Shown: positions 8,954 through 18,299 of the stretch, piece after piece
Position numbering within the stretch: the stretch's first letter is position 1
How the letters are laid out: each line of letters opens with the position of its first letter
NCBI RefSeq assembly: GCF_026278345.1
Contig: NZ_CP111085.1
Location: 2,368,001-2,432,000 of the forward strand
From: Tellurirhabdus rosea
GTDB taxonomy: Bacteria; Bacteroidota; Bacteroidia; Cytophagales; Spirosomataceae
Length of the DNA stretch: 64,000 nt
Direction of reading: 5' to 3'
The notes under the pieces: generated by a model
Told to the model about the DNA's origin: nothing
What the model saw: the letters and a program-made list of their open reading frames with translations, nothing else
The model's database searches: none
Program-made: the position numbers and the translations under genes

Positions 8954-10096
8954 TTAGGCTTTCTGCATCAGTTCGAGCAGCTTCCGGTCGAGTTTCTGGC
9001 CGTACCAGTCCTCGTACGCCACGTCGGCCCGTTTGGAGTTGAGGACGCCGAAGTCGCCGCTGAACTCCCAGAGTGCAAAGCCAATGCCGTTGGACGACAG
9101 AATGTCCAGCACGTCGCCGAACCAGGCCAGAAACACCGGATGCGGGGTTTTGTTCCAGCAGCCGCATTCGCCGCAGTGGACGCCCACGCCTTTTTCGACC
9201 AGTTCGATCCACGGTTTGTAGAATTTTTCGAGCATTTCGCGGCTGAGGTACTGGTTGCCGACCTGTCCGGGCCATTTCGGTTCGGGCAGGTTGTCGGGGT
9301 CTTTCATGGCCCAGGGCGCTTTGTAGTGCGAAATAATACCCGGATTGTAGCCCCGGCAGCTCTGGGCAATGTCCAGATCGGCGATTTCAGGAATGACCGA
9401 GGAGCCGGTGTCGTTGCCGTCGGCGATGATCAGGTGTTTTTTATTTTCCTTTCGAATGGCCTCCGAAGCGGCGATGGCCACCCGGCGATACGCCTCGCCC
9501 GGCACCGAACTGCGTTTGGAATGCTGGTCGTTCATGTCGGCCCGCATGCTCGGCTCGTTGACCAGATCGAAGCTGATTTTTTTGGACGAAACGTTTTTGT
9601 AGCGCTTCGCCCACATGTTCCAGTGGAACGTGAAAGCGTCGAGGGCCGCCTGGTCGGTCCAGAGGTTGTACGGTTCGTAAAAGCCCGCATTCACGCAGTA
9701 GCCCGGCGCACGGTGCAGGTTCAGGCTGACGTGCAGGTTGTGTTTGTGAGCCAGGTCCACGAGGGCGTCGATGCGGTCTACGGCCTGTTCGTCAATCTGA
9801 TACACTTCTTCCGGCTTGATATTCCGGCTCCGGTCGAACTTGAGATAGTGCGGGTACGCCATCGGCAGGCGGACAAAGTCGAACCCCCAGTCACTGATCC
9901 ATTTCAGGTGTTCTTCAGTGGTGCCCCGCCGCCCGCCGGTCGGGCTGGGCGAAAAGAAATCGAGCAGGTTAAAACCTTTCCACTGCGGAATTTTATTCTT
10001 CTTTTTCAGTTCCGGCAAAGCCAGCGCCGAGGACCCGGCCGCGGCAACGGTAGCGGCGGCGAGCCCGGTATTTTTGAGAAATGAACGACGGTGCAT
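8954..10096 (-). CDS. Glycoside hydrolase family 5, Tat-exported
   Basis: The chosen ATG (10094-10096) gives 380 residues with a twin-arginine leader (HRRSFLKNTGLAAATVAAAG); an upstream TTG would add two residues. The (beta/alpha)8 fold of GH5 is recognisable: WKGFNLLDFF, WGFDFVRLPMAYP, HVSLNLHRAPG, the acid/base Glu in DLVNEPS (about residue 178), and the nucleophile Glu in VHCGECGCWN (about residue 309), then FALWEFSGDFG. It hydrolyses a beta-glucan or beta-mannan in the periplasm; the exact substrate is not visible. It diverges from the DUF5690 gene. Confidence 0.9.
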   Translation of the reverse strand: MHRRSFLKNTGLAAATVAAAGSSALALPELKKKNKIPQWKGFNLLDFFSPSPTGGRRGTTEEHLKWISDWGFDFVRLPMAYPHYLKFDRSRNIKPEEVYQIDEQAVDRIDALVDLAHKHNLHVSLNLHRAPGYCVNAGFYEPYNLWTDQAALDAFTFHWNMWAKRYKNVSSKKISFDLVNEPSMRADMNDQHSKRSSVPGEAYRRVAIAASEAIRKENKKHLIIADGNDTGSSVIPEIADLDIAQSCRGYNPGIISHYKAPWAMKDPDNLPEPKWPGQVGNQYLSREMLEKFYKPWIELVEKGVGVHCGECGCWNKTPHPVFLAWFGDVLDILSSNGIGFALWEFSGDFGVLNSKRADVAYEDWYGQKLDRKLLELMQKA

Positions 10097-10283
10097 ACGC
10101 AAAATGGATTCGTTTCTGCAAAAAGAGCAAATCCCGGGAGATATACCAAGTGAGTCCCGGCGGCACGACCGCCGGGCGGGTCCGTCAAAGCCGGGCGGAC
10201 CGGCAAAACCGAAAATCCTTCCGGACTTCTTTCGGAATCAATTCTCTTCGTTAACTTGGGATTTTGCGATTTCCCAAACCTGT

Positions 10284-11564
10284 ATGCCATCCCCGCGTTT
10301 TCTCCGTCATCCCGTCCTGTTTGTCCTCTTCGGGGCGACGGCCTCGTTTTGTACCTACGCCTGCATGAACGCCTTCCGCCGGGGCATTACAGCGACGGCC
10401 TTTGAAGGGCTCGTTTTTGCGGGAGTCAACTACAAAATCTGGCTGGTGACGGCGCAGGTGCTGGGCTACGCCACCTCGAAGGGCCTCGGCATCCGCTTTG
10501 TCTCCGAACTGACGCCCGCCCGCCGGGCTGCCACGCTGATCGGGCTGATGATCGTCGCCCTGCTGGCGCTGCTGGGCTTCGCGCTGGTGCCCGCTCCCTG
10601 GAACATTCCGCTTCTGTTTCTGAACGGCATGCCGCTGGGCATGGTCTATGGCATCATGCTGGGCTTTCTGGAAGGCCGACGGCAGACCGACGCGCTGGTG
10701 GCGGGCCTGACCGCCTCGTTCATCTTCGCCGCCGGGCTGGTCAAAACCGTTGGGCTGACCATCCGCGATTCGTGGGGCGTTTCCGAATTCTGGGTCCCCT
10801 TCGTAACCGGCTCGCTGTTTGTGCTGCCGCTGCTGGTGTCGGTCTACGGGCTGACCCTGCTGCCGCCGCCCACCGACGAAGACCGCGCCCTGCGCACCGA
10901 ACGCCGCCCGATGAACGCGGACGAGCGACGGACGTTCATCGCGACGTTCCGGCCCGGTCTGGTACTGCTGATCGTGTCGTACGTCCTGCTTTCGGCCTTT
11001 CGTGATTTCCGCGACAATTTCGGCCCCGAAATCGTGCGGGCGACCGGACTGACCAATCCGGCCGTATTCACCCAGACCGAGACGCTGATTGCGCTGGGAA
11101 CGCTGGTCATGATGGGGTCGATGCAGGTGGTCAAAGACAATTTTCGGGCGTTTCGTTACCTCAACGGCCTGATGCTGCTGGCCGGGGCGCTGGTGGGCCT
11201 CAGTACGTGGGCGTACCAGCAGGGTCTGCTGTCGCCGGGCGTCTGGTACACGCTGGTGGGCATGGGGATTTACATGGCCTATGTGCCCTGCAACGGGCTT
11301 TATTTCGAGCGGCTGGTGGCTTCGTTCCGGTACGTCAGTACGGTGGGCTTCATGGTGACGCTGGCCGACTGGTACGGCTACCTGGGCAGCGTGGCCGTGC
11401 TGCTGTACAAGAATTTCGGGCAGCCGAATATCAGTTATCTGTCCTTCTTCATCTACGCCGCTTACGGGATGGCGGCGCTTTATGTGGTGCTGGTGGCGTT
11501 TTCCTTCCGGTATTTTCGAAAAAAATACCGGCTTTACCGGGAAGAGGCCGTCGCGGCGACTTAG
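10284..11564 (+). CDS. DUF5690 family, MFS-like membrane protein
   Basis: The reading frame is open from 9918, but the first part overlaps the GH5 gene in antisense; the ATG at 10284 gives a normal 426-residue polytopic protein with about 12 hydrophobic helices. It begins SPRFLRHPVLFVLFGATASFCTYACMNAFRRG and contains an MFS-like central charged loop (PPPTDEDRALRTERRPMNADERR, about residues 195-220). DUF5690 proteins are uncharacterised transporters limited mainly to Bacteroidota. The C-terminal tail is basic (YFRKKYRLYREE) and presumably cytoplasmic. Substrate unknown. Confidence 0.85.
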   Translation: MPSPRFLRHPVLFVLFGATASFCTYACMNAFRRGITATAFEGLVFAGVNYKIWLVTAQVLGYATSKGLGIRFVSELTPARRAATLIGLMIVALLALLGFALVPAPWNIPLLFLNGMPLGMVYGIMLGFLEGRRQTDALVAGLTASFIFAAGLVKTVGLTIRDSWGVSEFWVPFVTGSLFVLPLLVSVYGLTLLPPPTDEDRALRTERRPMNADERRTFIATFRPGLVLLIVSYVLLSAFRDFRDNFGPEIVRATGLTNPAVFTQTETLIALGTLVMMGSMQVVKDNFRAFRYLNGLMLLAGALVGLSTWAYQQGLLSPGVWYTLVGMGIYMAYVPCNGLYFERLVASFRYVSTVGFMVTLADWYGYLGSVAVLLYKNFGQPNISYLSFFIYAAYGMAALYVVLVAFSFRYFRKKYRLYREEAVAAT

Positions 11565-11644
11565 TTCAATTCCAAATTAAGCCGGAGGCGAACGTTTATA
11601 ACGGCAAAAGTGTACCTTCGCTACAGGTAGATTTTACTGACGAC

Positions 11645-12028
11645 GTGAAAGCTGTGGTTCTTCTTCTGCTGAGTGGCCTTGTCCTGCTGGGAAGCTTTTT
11701 CCCGGCGTTTGGCCCCAATCAGTCCGGCAAAATGGCCGAGCTGGTGCAGCACTACCGTGACCATTCCCGCCAGACTTCTGACCTGAGCGTTTTCGATTTC
11801 CTGAAGATGCATTACGGCGCCTCTTCCGAACATCACAAGCATCCGAACCACGGGCACCAGCAGCTTCCCTCCATTGATTTCACGGCTCCCAGCTTCCTGC
11901 CGCTCGGTACGGATTGTGTACTGACGTTGCCAGCCGTTGCCGTGCTTTCAACTGGCAAGCTCATCAGCAGTTACCAGTTGCTTTACTCCTTTCTTTCGGT
12001 CACTTCGCTGCTGAATCCGCCGCAGTGA
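11645..12028 (+). CDS. Small exported His-rich protein preceding metal efflux genes
   Basis: A GTG start at 11645 gives 127 residues beginning with a hydrophobic segment (VVLLLLSGLVLLGSFFPAFG). The middle resembles the small proteins that often precede CusA/CzcA genes in Bacteroidota: ELVQHYRDHSRQTSDLSVFDFLKMHYG followed by a His cluster (EHHKHPNHGH). A promoter-like word (TACCTTCG, 11613-11620) lies just upstream. Metal binding in the envelope is an inference from the His cluster and position. The start codon is uncertain because no ATG is available in frame; the minus-strand frame 11621-11857 is the alternative, judged less likely. Confidence 0.65.
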   Translation: MKAVVLLLLSGLVLLGSFFPAFGPNQSGKMAELVQHYRDHSRQTSDLSVFDFLKMHYGASSEHHKHPNHGHQQLPSIDFTAPSFLPLGTDCVLTLPAVAVLSTGKLISSYQLLYSFLSVTSLLNPPQ

Positions 12029-12035
12029 GGTTTTG

Positions 12036-12057
12036 CGGCCCTTCATGACGAGGGCCG
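12036..12057 (+). terminator. Hairpin between small protein gene and cusA
   Basis: A 7-bp stem (CGGCCCT at 12036-12042 with AGGGCCG at 12051-12057) lies just after the stop of the small His-rich gene and is followed at a distance by T-rich sequence. It could reduce read-through into the efflux gene or protect the 3' end; it is weak for a terminator. Confidence 0.35.
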
Positions 12058-12141
12058 GCCCGTATTCTTTTTGCTTCTTTTTCTCCCATTCTTATTCTCA
12101 CAGGCGGCACGTGCTCCAGTTGCGCTCCTGTCGGTACAATT

Positions 12142-15100
12142 ATGTTTGACGCCATTATCCGGTTTTCTATCCGGAACAAACTCCTCATTGGCGCGATGAT
12201 GCTCGCCCTGCTGGGCTGGGGTGGGTTCGCTGCCTACAACCTTCCCGTCGACGCCGTTCCTGACATTACCAACAACCAGGTTGTGGTCATCACGCAGACA
12301 CCCGCCCTGGCTGCCCAGGAAACCGAGCGTTTCATTACGGCACCACTCGAACTGGCGATGGCTAACCTGCAGGACGTGGTCGAAATTCGGTCGGTTTCCC
12401 GGTTGGGGCTGTCGGTCCTGACCATCGTTTTTTCGGAAGACACCGATATCCTGAAAGCCCGCCAGCTTGTTTCGGAGCAACTGACCACGGCCCGGCAGAA
12501 CATCCCGGCGGAGTTTGGTCAGCCTTTTCTGGCCCCGATTACTACCGGCCTGGGCGAAATCTACCAGTACACGCTGGTTCCGAAGCCGGGCTACGAAAGC
12601 CGCTACAGTCTTTCTGAACTGCGCACGATTCAGGACTGGATCGTCAAACGACAGCTGGCGGGCATTCCCGGTGTCATCGAAATCAGCAGTTTTGGCGGAT
12701 ATGTGAAGCAGTATGAAATCAGCGCCGACCCCGACCGGCTACGGGCCGTGGGCGTCAGCCTGACCGAACTGACGGAAGCCGTCAGCCGCAACAACGCCAA
12801 TACGGGCGGCAGTTATATCGAAAAAACCGGACAGGCTTACTTCATCCGGGGCGAAGGGGCCACCCGCGACCTCCGCGAAATCGGCGACATTCTCGTCCGA
12901 AACCACAACGGCGTTCCGCTGCGGGTGAGCGACATTGCGGAGGTCCGGTACGGGCATGCGGTGCGGTTCGGGGCCCTGACCCGCAACGGAAGCCGTGAGG
13001 TCGTCGGCGGCATTGTACTGATGCTGAAAGGCGCCGATTCGGAAACGACCATCAAAGGCGTGCAGGAACGCATCGGCCGGATTCAGAAAACCCTTCCCGA
13101 GGGCCTGAGCGTGGAGCCGTTTATCGACCGGACCAAGCTCATTTCCAAAACCATCCGGACCGTCGTGACCAACCTGATCGAAGGCGGGCTGATCGTCGTT
13201 GCCGTTCTGATTGTGCTGATGGGCAGCTGGCGGGCGGGGCTGGTGGTCGCCTCGGTGATTCCGCTGGCGATGCTTTTTACGCTCGGTATGATGTACACGC
13301 TCGGCATCTCGGCCAACCTGATGAGTCTGGGAGCCATCGACTTTGGCCTGATCGTAGACGGCTCGATCATCGTGGTGGAAGCCGTTCTGCACACGCTCTT
13401 CGGCGCAGCCCACCTGCGCGGCCGCACACTGAGCCAGACCGAAATGGACGAAACCGTGTTCCAGTCGGCCAGCAGCATCCGGCAGTCGGCGGCTTTTGGC
13501 GAAATCATCATCCTCATTGTCTACCTCCCGATTCTGGCGCTGACGGGTATTGAGGGGAAGATGTTTCGGCCGATGGCGATGACGGTCAGCTTTGCCATTC
13601 TGGCCGCCCTGATTCTGTCGCTGACGTACGTGCCCATGATCGCCACGCTGGTTTTATCGAAGAAAATCGATTCGAAAAAAACGCTCGCCGACCGGTTCAT
13701 GGAATGGCTCTATCGTCATTACGAGCCGCTGCTCCGGCGCGCCCTTCGCTGGCGCAAAACGACGGCCGGGCTGGCAGTGGCCCTTTTTGGGGGAACCCTG
13801 ATTCTGTTCGGCCAGCTGGGCGGGGAATTTGTACCCACGCTCGACGAAGGGGATATGGCCATTGATTTCCGCACGGCCTCCGGCACCTCCCTGAACGCAA
13901 CGGTTGAAGCGACCCTGAAAGCCGAACAGGCCCTTATGCGGCATTTCCCCGAAATCAACCAGATTGTCGGCCGGGTAGGCGCTTCGGAAATTCCGACGGA
14001 CCCTATGCCGGTCGAAATGGCTGACCTGATGATTAACATGAAAGACCGCTCGGAGTGGAAGGCCGCTAAAAACCGGGAAGAAATGGCCGAAAAAATGAGT
14101 GAGGTCCTGAGCCGCGAAGTACCCGGTACCTCTGCGGAATTCACCCAACCCATTCAGATGCGGTTCAACGAAATGATGACGGGCGTGCGCTCGGATGTGG
14201 TCGTGAAAATTTTTGGGGAAGACCTCGATACGCTTTTTCACCGGGCCAATGCGTGCGCCCGGCTGATTGAAAAGATCGACGGCGTGGCTTCCTGCAAGGT
14301 CGAACAGGTGGTAGGTCTACCCCAGATCAACGTGCAGTACGACCGGGCCAAACTTGCCCAGTACAATATCTCCATCGCCGATGCCAACCAGTTGCTCCGC
14401 ACGGCCTTTGCGGGCGAGATGACCGGCGTTGTCTTTGAAGGCGAAAAGCGGTTTGACGTTGTCGTGCGGCTGGATTCGGCGTACCGGAAAGACATTCAGA
14501 ACGTCCGGAATCTGGTGCTGCCGCTGCCCGGCGGAGGCAGTCTGCCTCTCGAAGAGGTAGCCGCCATCAGCTACCAGCTCGCCCCCGCTCAGATTTCCCG
14601 CGACGGCACCAAGCGCCGCATCACCATTGGCGTCAACATCCGGGGGCGCGACGTAGAAAGTGTGGTGGCCGACGTACAGAAACGGATTGAGTCGCGGGTG
14701 AGCCTGCCCGCCGGGTACTACTTCACCTACGGAGGCGCTTTTGAGAACCTGCAGGAAGCCAAACAGCGGCTGATTATTGCGGTGCCTATCGCCCTGTTCC
14801 TGATTTTTATGCTGCTGTTTATTACGTTCCGGTCACTGCGGGAAGCCCTGTTGATTTTCAGTTCGATTCCGCTGGCGGCGGTGGGCGGCATTCTGGCTCT
14901 GTGGTTGCGCGGCATGCCGTTTAGTATTTCGGCAGGCGTTGGGTTTATCGCGCTTTTTGGCGTGGCGGTATTAAACGGCATTGTCCTGATCAGCTATTTG
15001 AATCATCTGGAAAAAGAAGGCGACCATAACCTCTACGAGCGAATCTTGCACGGGGTTCAGGTGCGCTTCCGGCCGGTGATTCTGACGGCGGCGGTAGCCT

Positions 15101-16482
15101 CATTGGGTTTCCTGCCAATGGCGTTGTCGGGAACGGCCGGGGCCGAAGTGCAAAAGCCGCTGGCGACGGTCGTCATTGGCGGGCTGATTACGGCTACGCT
15201 GCTGACGCTGGTCGTGCTGCCGGTGCTATACAGTTTGTTTGGGCGGAAAAAACCGAAGGCGCAGGGCCCGGCGCTGGCGACCGTCGTGCTGCTTTCTGTT
15301 TCCCTGTCGGCGGTGGCTCAACAACCGGCGGCATCCGTCGGCCAGACACCAAGCGTGCTTTCCCTGCGGGAAGCGCTGGAAACCGGCCTGAAGCAGAACC
15401 CGCAAATCCTGACGCGACAACTCGAAGTACAGGGCCAGCGGGCGCTGCTGCCGACGGCGTTCGACCCACCCCGGGCAGTGGTGGATGGGCAATTTGGGCA
15501 AACGCAGGCTTCCACTTTCGATTATACCGTGAGTGGGTTCCAAACCTTTGCGATGCCGGGCGTTTACCGGGCTCAGCGGCAGGTTCTGCAAACCGCCGTC
15601 ACCACGGCCGAACAGCGGACAGTCATCCAGCGAGCCTCCCTGGCCGCCGACATCAAACGGACGTATTACCAGCTCCTTCATGACTTCCAGTTGTTACGAC
15701 TCATCCAGCAGCAGGACAGCCTGTACCGGCAGGCGTCCCGGGCGGCGGCGATCCGCCTGCGGACGGGCGAAACCAACCGGCTGGAAGCGGTTTCGGCAAC
15801 ATCCCGCCAGCAGGGCAGTCAGTTGCGGCTGGTTACGCTCCGGGCGGCGATTCAAAGCAACCAGCAGGCGCTGCAACTGCTGCTGAATAGTACGACACCC
15901 GTACTAGCGGATACCCTCACGCCCCTGCGCCGGGACCCTCCGGTGGATTCAGGCGGCGTTGACGGAAATCCGGTGGTGGGGCTGTTCGAGCAGCAGCTGG
16001 TTCTCAGTCGCCAGCAGACGGCCCTGGAACGACTGCGGCTGCGCCCGGATTTTCAGGTTGGGTACCTCAATCAGTCGATTCTGCGGACGGCGGGTTATCA
16101 GGCGTTTCTGGTCGGTATGGCGATTCCGCTTTTTGCCAAAGCGCAGAAAGCCCGGATTACGGCCTCCCGCATTAGCGAACAGATTAGCGAAACTCAGCTT
16201 GATTATACCCGTACCCAGTTGCGGGGGCAGATCGAACAGTTATTGCGGGCTTCGCAGGCGGCGCAGACTTCCCTGCAATTCTTCGAACAGTCTGCCCTGC
16301 CGCAGGCTCAGTTGATTCTGACGACGGCTCTGCGCAGCTACCAGAACGGCGAGATTGACTATGTCGAACTGTTTCAGAACACCCAGCAGGCTTATCAGAT
16401 TCGGGAGCAATACCTGACGGCCCTGCTGTCGTATTCTCTATTGACGATTCGCGTAGAAGAGTTAATTGGTATTCAGCAATAA
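12142..16482 (+). CDS. cusA: CusA/CzcA heavy-metal RND transporter fused to TolC-like channel
   Basis: The 1446-residue product has an RND pump (residues 1-1035) and a TolC-type outer-membrane factor domain (about 1070-1440). RND signs are the N-terminal FDAIIRFSIRNKLLI helix, VDAVPDITNNQV, and SLGAIDFGLIVDGSIIVVEA in TM4 with the proton-relay Asp, then a second TM bundle to residue about 1035. The C-terminal part has the OEP repeats (SLREALETGLKQNPQILTRQLEV and IRLRTGETNRLEAV). Between them, residues 1041-1060 form a signal-peptide-like segment ending SAVAQQ. The protein exports Cu/Ag or Co/Zn/Cd with the CusB-like adaptor encoded 52 bases downstream. Such fusions are common in Bacteroidota; the metal is not determined by what is visible. 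Confidence 0.95.
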   Translation: MFDAIIRFSIRNKLLIGAMMLALLGWGGFAAYNLPVDAVPDITNNQVVVITQTPALAAQETERFITAPLELAMANLQDVVEIRSVSRLGLSVLTIVFSEDTDILKARQLVSEQLTTARQNIPAEFGQPFLAPITTGLGEIYQYTLVPKPGYESRYSLSELRTIQDWIVKRQLAGIPGVIEISSFGGYVKQYEISADPDRLRAVGVSLTELTEAVSRNNANTGGSYIEKTGQAYFIRGEGATRDLREIGDILVRNHNGVPLRVSDIAEVRYGHAVRFGALTRNGSREVVGGIVLMLKGADSETTIKGVQERIGRIQKTLPEGLSVEPFIDRTKLISKTIRTVVTNLIEGGLIVVAVLIVLMGSWRAGLVVASVIPLAMLFTLGMMYTLGISANLMSLGAIDFGLIVDGSIIVVEAVLHTLFGAAHLRGRTLSQTEMDETVFQSASSIRQSAAFGEIIILIVYLPILALTGIEGKMFRPMAMTVSFAILAALILSLTYVPMIATLVLSKKIDSKKTLADRFMEWLYRHYEPLLRRALRWRKTTAGLAVALFGGTLILFGQLGGEFVPTLDEGDMAIDFRTASGTSLNATVEATLKAEQALMRHFPEINQIVGRVGASEIPTDPMPVEMADLMINMKDRSEWKAAKNREEMAEKMSEVLSREVPGTSAEFTQPIQMRFNEMMTGVRSDVVVKIFGEDLDTLFHRANACARLIEKIDGVASCKVEQVVGLPQINVQYDRAKLAQYNISIADANQLLRTAFAGEMTGVVFEGEKRFDVVVRLDSAYRKDIQNVRNLVLPLPGGGSLPLEEVAAISYQLAPAQISRDGTKRRITIGVNIRGRDVESVVADVQKRIESRVSLPAGYYFTYGGAFENLQEAKQRLIIAVPIALFLIFMLLFITFRSLREALLIFSSIPLAAVGGILALWLRGMPFSISAGVGFIALFGVAVLNGIVLISYLNHLEKEGDHNLYERILHGVQVRFRPVILTAAVASLGFLPMALSGTAGAEVQKPLATVVIGGLITATLLTLVVLPVLYSLFGRKKPKAQGPALATVVLLSVSLSAVAQQPAASVGQTPSVLSLREALETGLKQNPQILTRQLEVQGQRALLPTAFDPPRAVVDGQFGQTQASTFDYTVSGFQTFAMPGVYRAQRQVLQTAVTTAEQRTVIQRASLAADIKRTYYQLLHDFQLLRLIQQQDSLYRQASRAAAIRLRTGETNRLEAVSATSRQQGSQLRLVTLRAAIQSNQQALQLLLNSTTPVLADTLTPLRRDPPVDSGGVDGNPVVGLFEQQLVLSRQQTALERLRLRPDFQVGYLNQSILRTAGYQAFLVGMAIPLFAKAQKARITASRISEQISETQLDYTRTQLRGQIEQLLRASQAAQTSLQFFEQSALPQAQLILTTALRSYQNGEIDYVELFQNTQQAYQIREQYLTALLSYSLLTIRVEELIGIQQ

Positions 16483-16534
16483 TTACCCTTCCTGTCAGGG
16501 TTTTGTAAACCACGGGGCGAAAACGAACCATTTC

Positions 16535-17686
16535 ATGAGCATTTACCCACTTCTCATAGCTTCCTTACTGGCACTGTCTGCCTGCCAGTCGACTCAGCCT
16601 TCGGAGGACGAGTCCGACGCCGAAAACGCGCCTTCGGCCAATTCGGATGTTATTTCAATCACTACCGAACAGGCCTCCTCTCTTGGTCTTCAGGTCGGCG
16701 CCGTACAGCAGATAACCGTCAGCGACGAAGTGCGCGCCACCGGCATAGTCGATGTACCGCCACAATACCGCGCTTCGGTCAGCGCCCCGATTGCCGGCAT
16801 TGTCAAAAGCATCTCTGTGTTGCCTGGACAGGCCGTTCGGAAGGGGCAGTCGTTGCTCACTCTCCAAAGCCTGGAATATGTACAAATGCAGCAGGACTAC
16901 CTGCAGGCCGCCAGTCAGACAGAATTACTGGCAAAAGAGCTTGAGCGCCAGCGAACCCTGACCAGTGAAGAGGTCGGGGCCCGTAAACGACTCCAGCAGG
17001 CAGAGGCCGACTACCGCGCCAATCAGGCTGTCCTGAACGGGCTGGGAACGAAATTGACGCTGCTCGGGACACCGCTGGCGACTCTCCGGGCGGGCCGAAT
17101 CCAGCCGGCTCTGACCGTGCGCGCGCCCATCTCGGGTCATGTTTCCAGTACGGCCGTCAACCTCGGTCAGGATGTAAGCCCTGCCACAGCACTTATCGAC
17201 CTGATTAACCGGGAACACATGCATCTGGAGCTCAAGGTTTACGAGAAAGACGCCCTGAAAATCCGGAAAGGTCAGCCCATTCTGATTACGGACAAACGCA
17301 TCGACAACCAGCCAGTGCGGGGAACCGTTTTTCTGGTTGGGCAGGATTTGCAGGGAGAAGACCGGACCATCAACATTCACGGACACATCACCAATCGACA
17401 GCAGGAAGCGCGGCTGCTGCCAGGGCTCTACCTGACGGCCAGTATTCTGACCGGTTCAAGGCGGGCGATGACCGTCCCGGAAGATGCGGTGGTCAGGCGG
17501 GGGGAAACCGGGTTTCTGTTTGTCGAAACGGCCCGAAATCAGTACCGCCGCGTACCCGTCCGGATTGGAGCCGGGCAGAACGGCCAGCTGGAGATCCAAC
17601 CGCTTCAGGACACCCGTTTGACCCGAGTCGTGCTGAAAGGAGCCTACGGGCTGGCGGGCGAACTGACCAAAGGCGAAGAGGAATAA
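16535..17686 (+). CDS. cusB: Efflux RND periplasmic adaptor, CusB/CzcB-like lipoprotein
   Basis: The start at 16535 gives a lipoprotein signal (SLLALSAC, Cys at residue 17) and a 383-residue membrane-fusion protein. The lipoyl/barrel-sandwich halves are visible (ASVSAPIAGIVKSISVLPGQAVRKGQSLLTLQS and LTVRAPISGHVSSTAVNLGQDVSPATALIDL), separated by an alpha-helical hairpin rich in Gln, Glu and Leu (about residues 115-175). It bridges the pump and channel domains across the periplasm. It is the last gene of the efflux unit, with a strong terminator directly after. The 23 extra upstream in-frame codons would block the lipobox and were left out. Confidence 0.93.
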   Translation: MSIYPLLIASLLALSACQSTQPSEDESDAENAPSANSDVISITTEQASSLGLQVGAVQQITVSDEVRATGIVDVPPQYRASVSAPIAGIVKSISVLPGQAVRKGQSLLTLQSLEYVQMQQDYLQAASQTELLAKELERQRTLTSEEVGARKRLQQAEADYRANQAVLNGLGTKLTLLGTPLATLRAGRIQPALTVRAPISGHVSSTAVNLGQDVSPATALIDLINREHMHLELKVYEKDALKIRKGQPILITDKRIDNQPVRGTVFLVGQDLQGEDRTINIHGHITNRQQEARLLPGLYLTASILTGSRRAMTVPEDAVVRRGETGFLFVETARNQYRRVPVRIGAGQNGQLEIQPLQDTRLTRVVLKGAYGLAGELTKGEEE

Positions 17687-17692
17687 AAACAA

Positions 17693-17721
17693 AAAACCCC
17701 GGTCGCCGACGCCGGGGTTTT
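17693..17721. terminator. Bidirectional intrinsic terminator
   Basis: A 10-bp stem (AAAACCCCGG at 17693-17702 with its complement at 17712-17721) and a 9-base loop lie between convergent cusB and the cold-shock gene. A-run and T-run flanks make it usable in both directions. Confidence 0.9.
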
Positions 17722-17742
17722 ATCTTCATGAAGGACAATGCC

Positions 17743-17949
17743 TTACATCACTCCTTCCATTTTCTTCACCTTCACGGCATTCAGCCCCTTTTTACCTTCG
17801 ATCACTTCAAACGTGACGCGGTCTTTTTCCCGGATTGTCGTTCCATTCAATCCGGTGATGTGGACGAAGATGTCGCGGTTCGATGCGTCCTCGACGATGA
17901 ACCCATAGCCTTTGCTCTCGTTAAAGAACTTGACTGTACCTGTTTGCAT
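17743..17949 (-). CDS. Cold-shock domain protein
   Basis: This is a complete 68-residue CspA-family protein. The RNA-binding motifs RNP1 (KGYGFI) and RNP2 (DIFVH) are both present, as is the conserved start GTVKFFNESKGYGFI. It binds single-stranded RNA or DNA and acts as an RNA chaperone. The 350 bases upstream are gene-free and AT-rich, so a long regulatory 5' leader, as in many csp genes, is possible. Confidence 0.97.
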   Translation of the reverse strand: MQTGTVKFFNESKGYGFIVEDASNRDIFVHITGLNGTTIREKDRVTFEVIEGKKGLNAVKVKKMEGVM

Positions 17950-18299
17950 AAAACTGAATAATTAAGAATTAAGGATTACATGGGTTGAACTTAGGAACAA
18001 AAGTCACTAAACAGGTACCAATCGCACACGATTAAGGGTCTACGGGGTCGAACTGGCCGTATCTGTACTGACTTTGTGCAACTTCGTTGGCTCTAAAATA
18101 AATAAAACCAACGCATTAGTAAACACAAGGTAATGAAAATAGTTTACTGTCAAAAGTTTTTTACTTTGTTCGCATTATCCTATTTAGGAAACGGTATTTC
18201 ACCCATTTGGCCCATATACTAAATGGTAGTAACATTCCCTAAAAGGGGTTGTTCCATCAGAAATGAAAGCGTATTTTTGACCATAAACTCATTGGTAGT
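17950..18299. other. 350-base gene-free divergent region
   Basis: This AT-rich stretch separates the minus-strand cold-shock gene from the plus-strand PspC-like gene. No convincing open frame is present. It holds several promoter-like words (for example TTTACTTTG near 18161-18169, toward PspC) and A/T runs (AAATAAATAAAA near 18100). The part next to the cold-shock gene may be its transcribed leader. No hairpin with an intrinsic terminator pattern was found. Confidence 0.5.

Noticed and set aside
8918-10084. 388-codon open frame on the plus strand
   Set aside because: It is antisense to the GH5 gene, which has both catalytic Glu residues and a Tat leader.
16466-16534. Upstream start for the CusB-like protein
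   Set aside because: It would place 23 hydrophilic residues before a clear lipoprotein signal.
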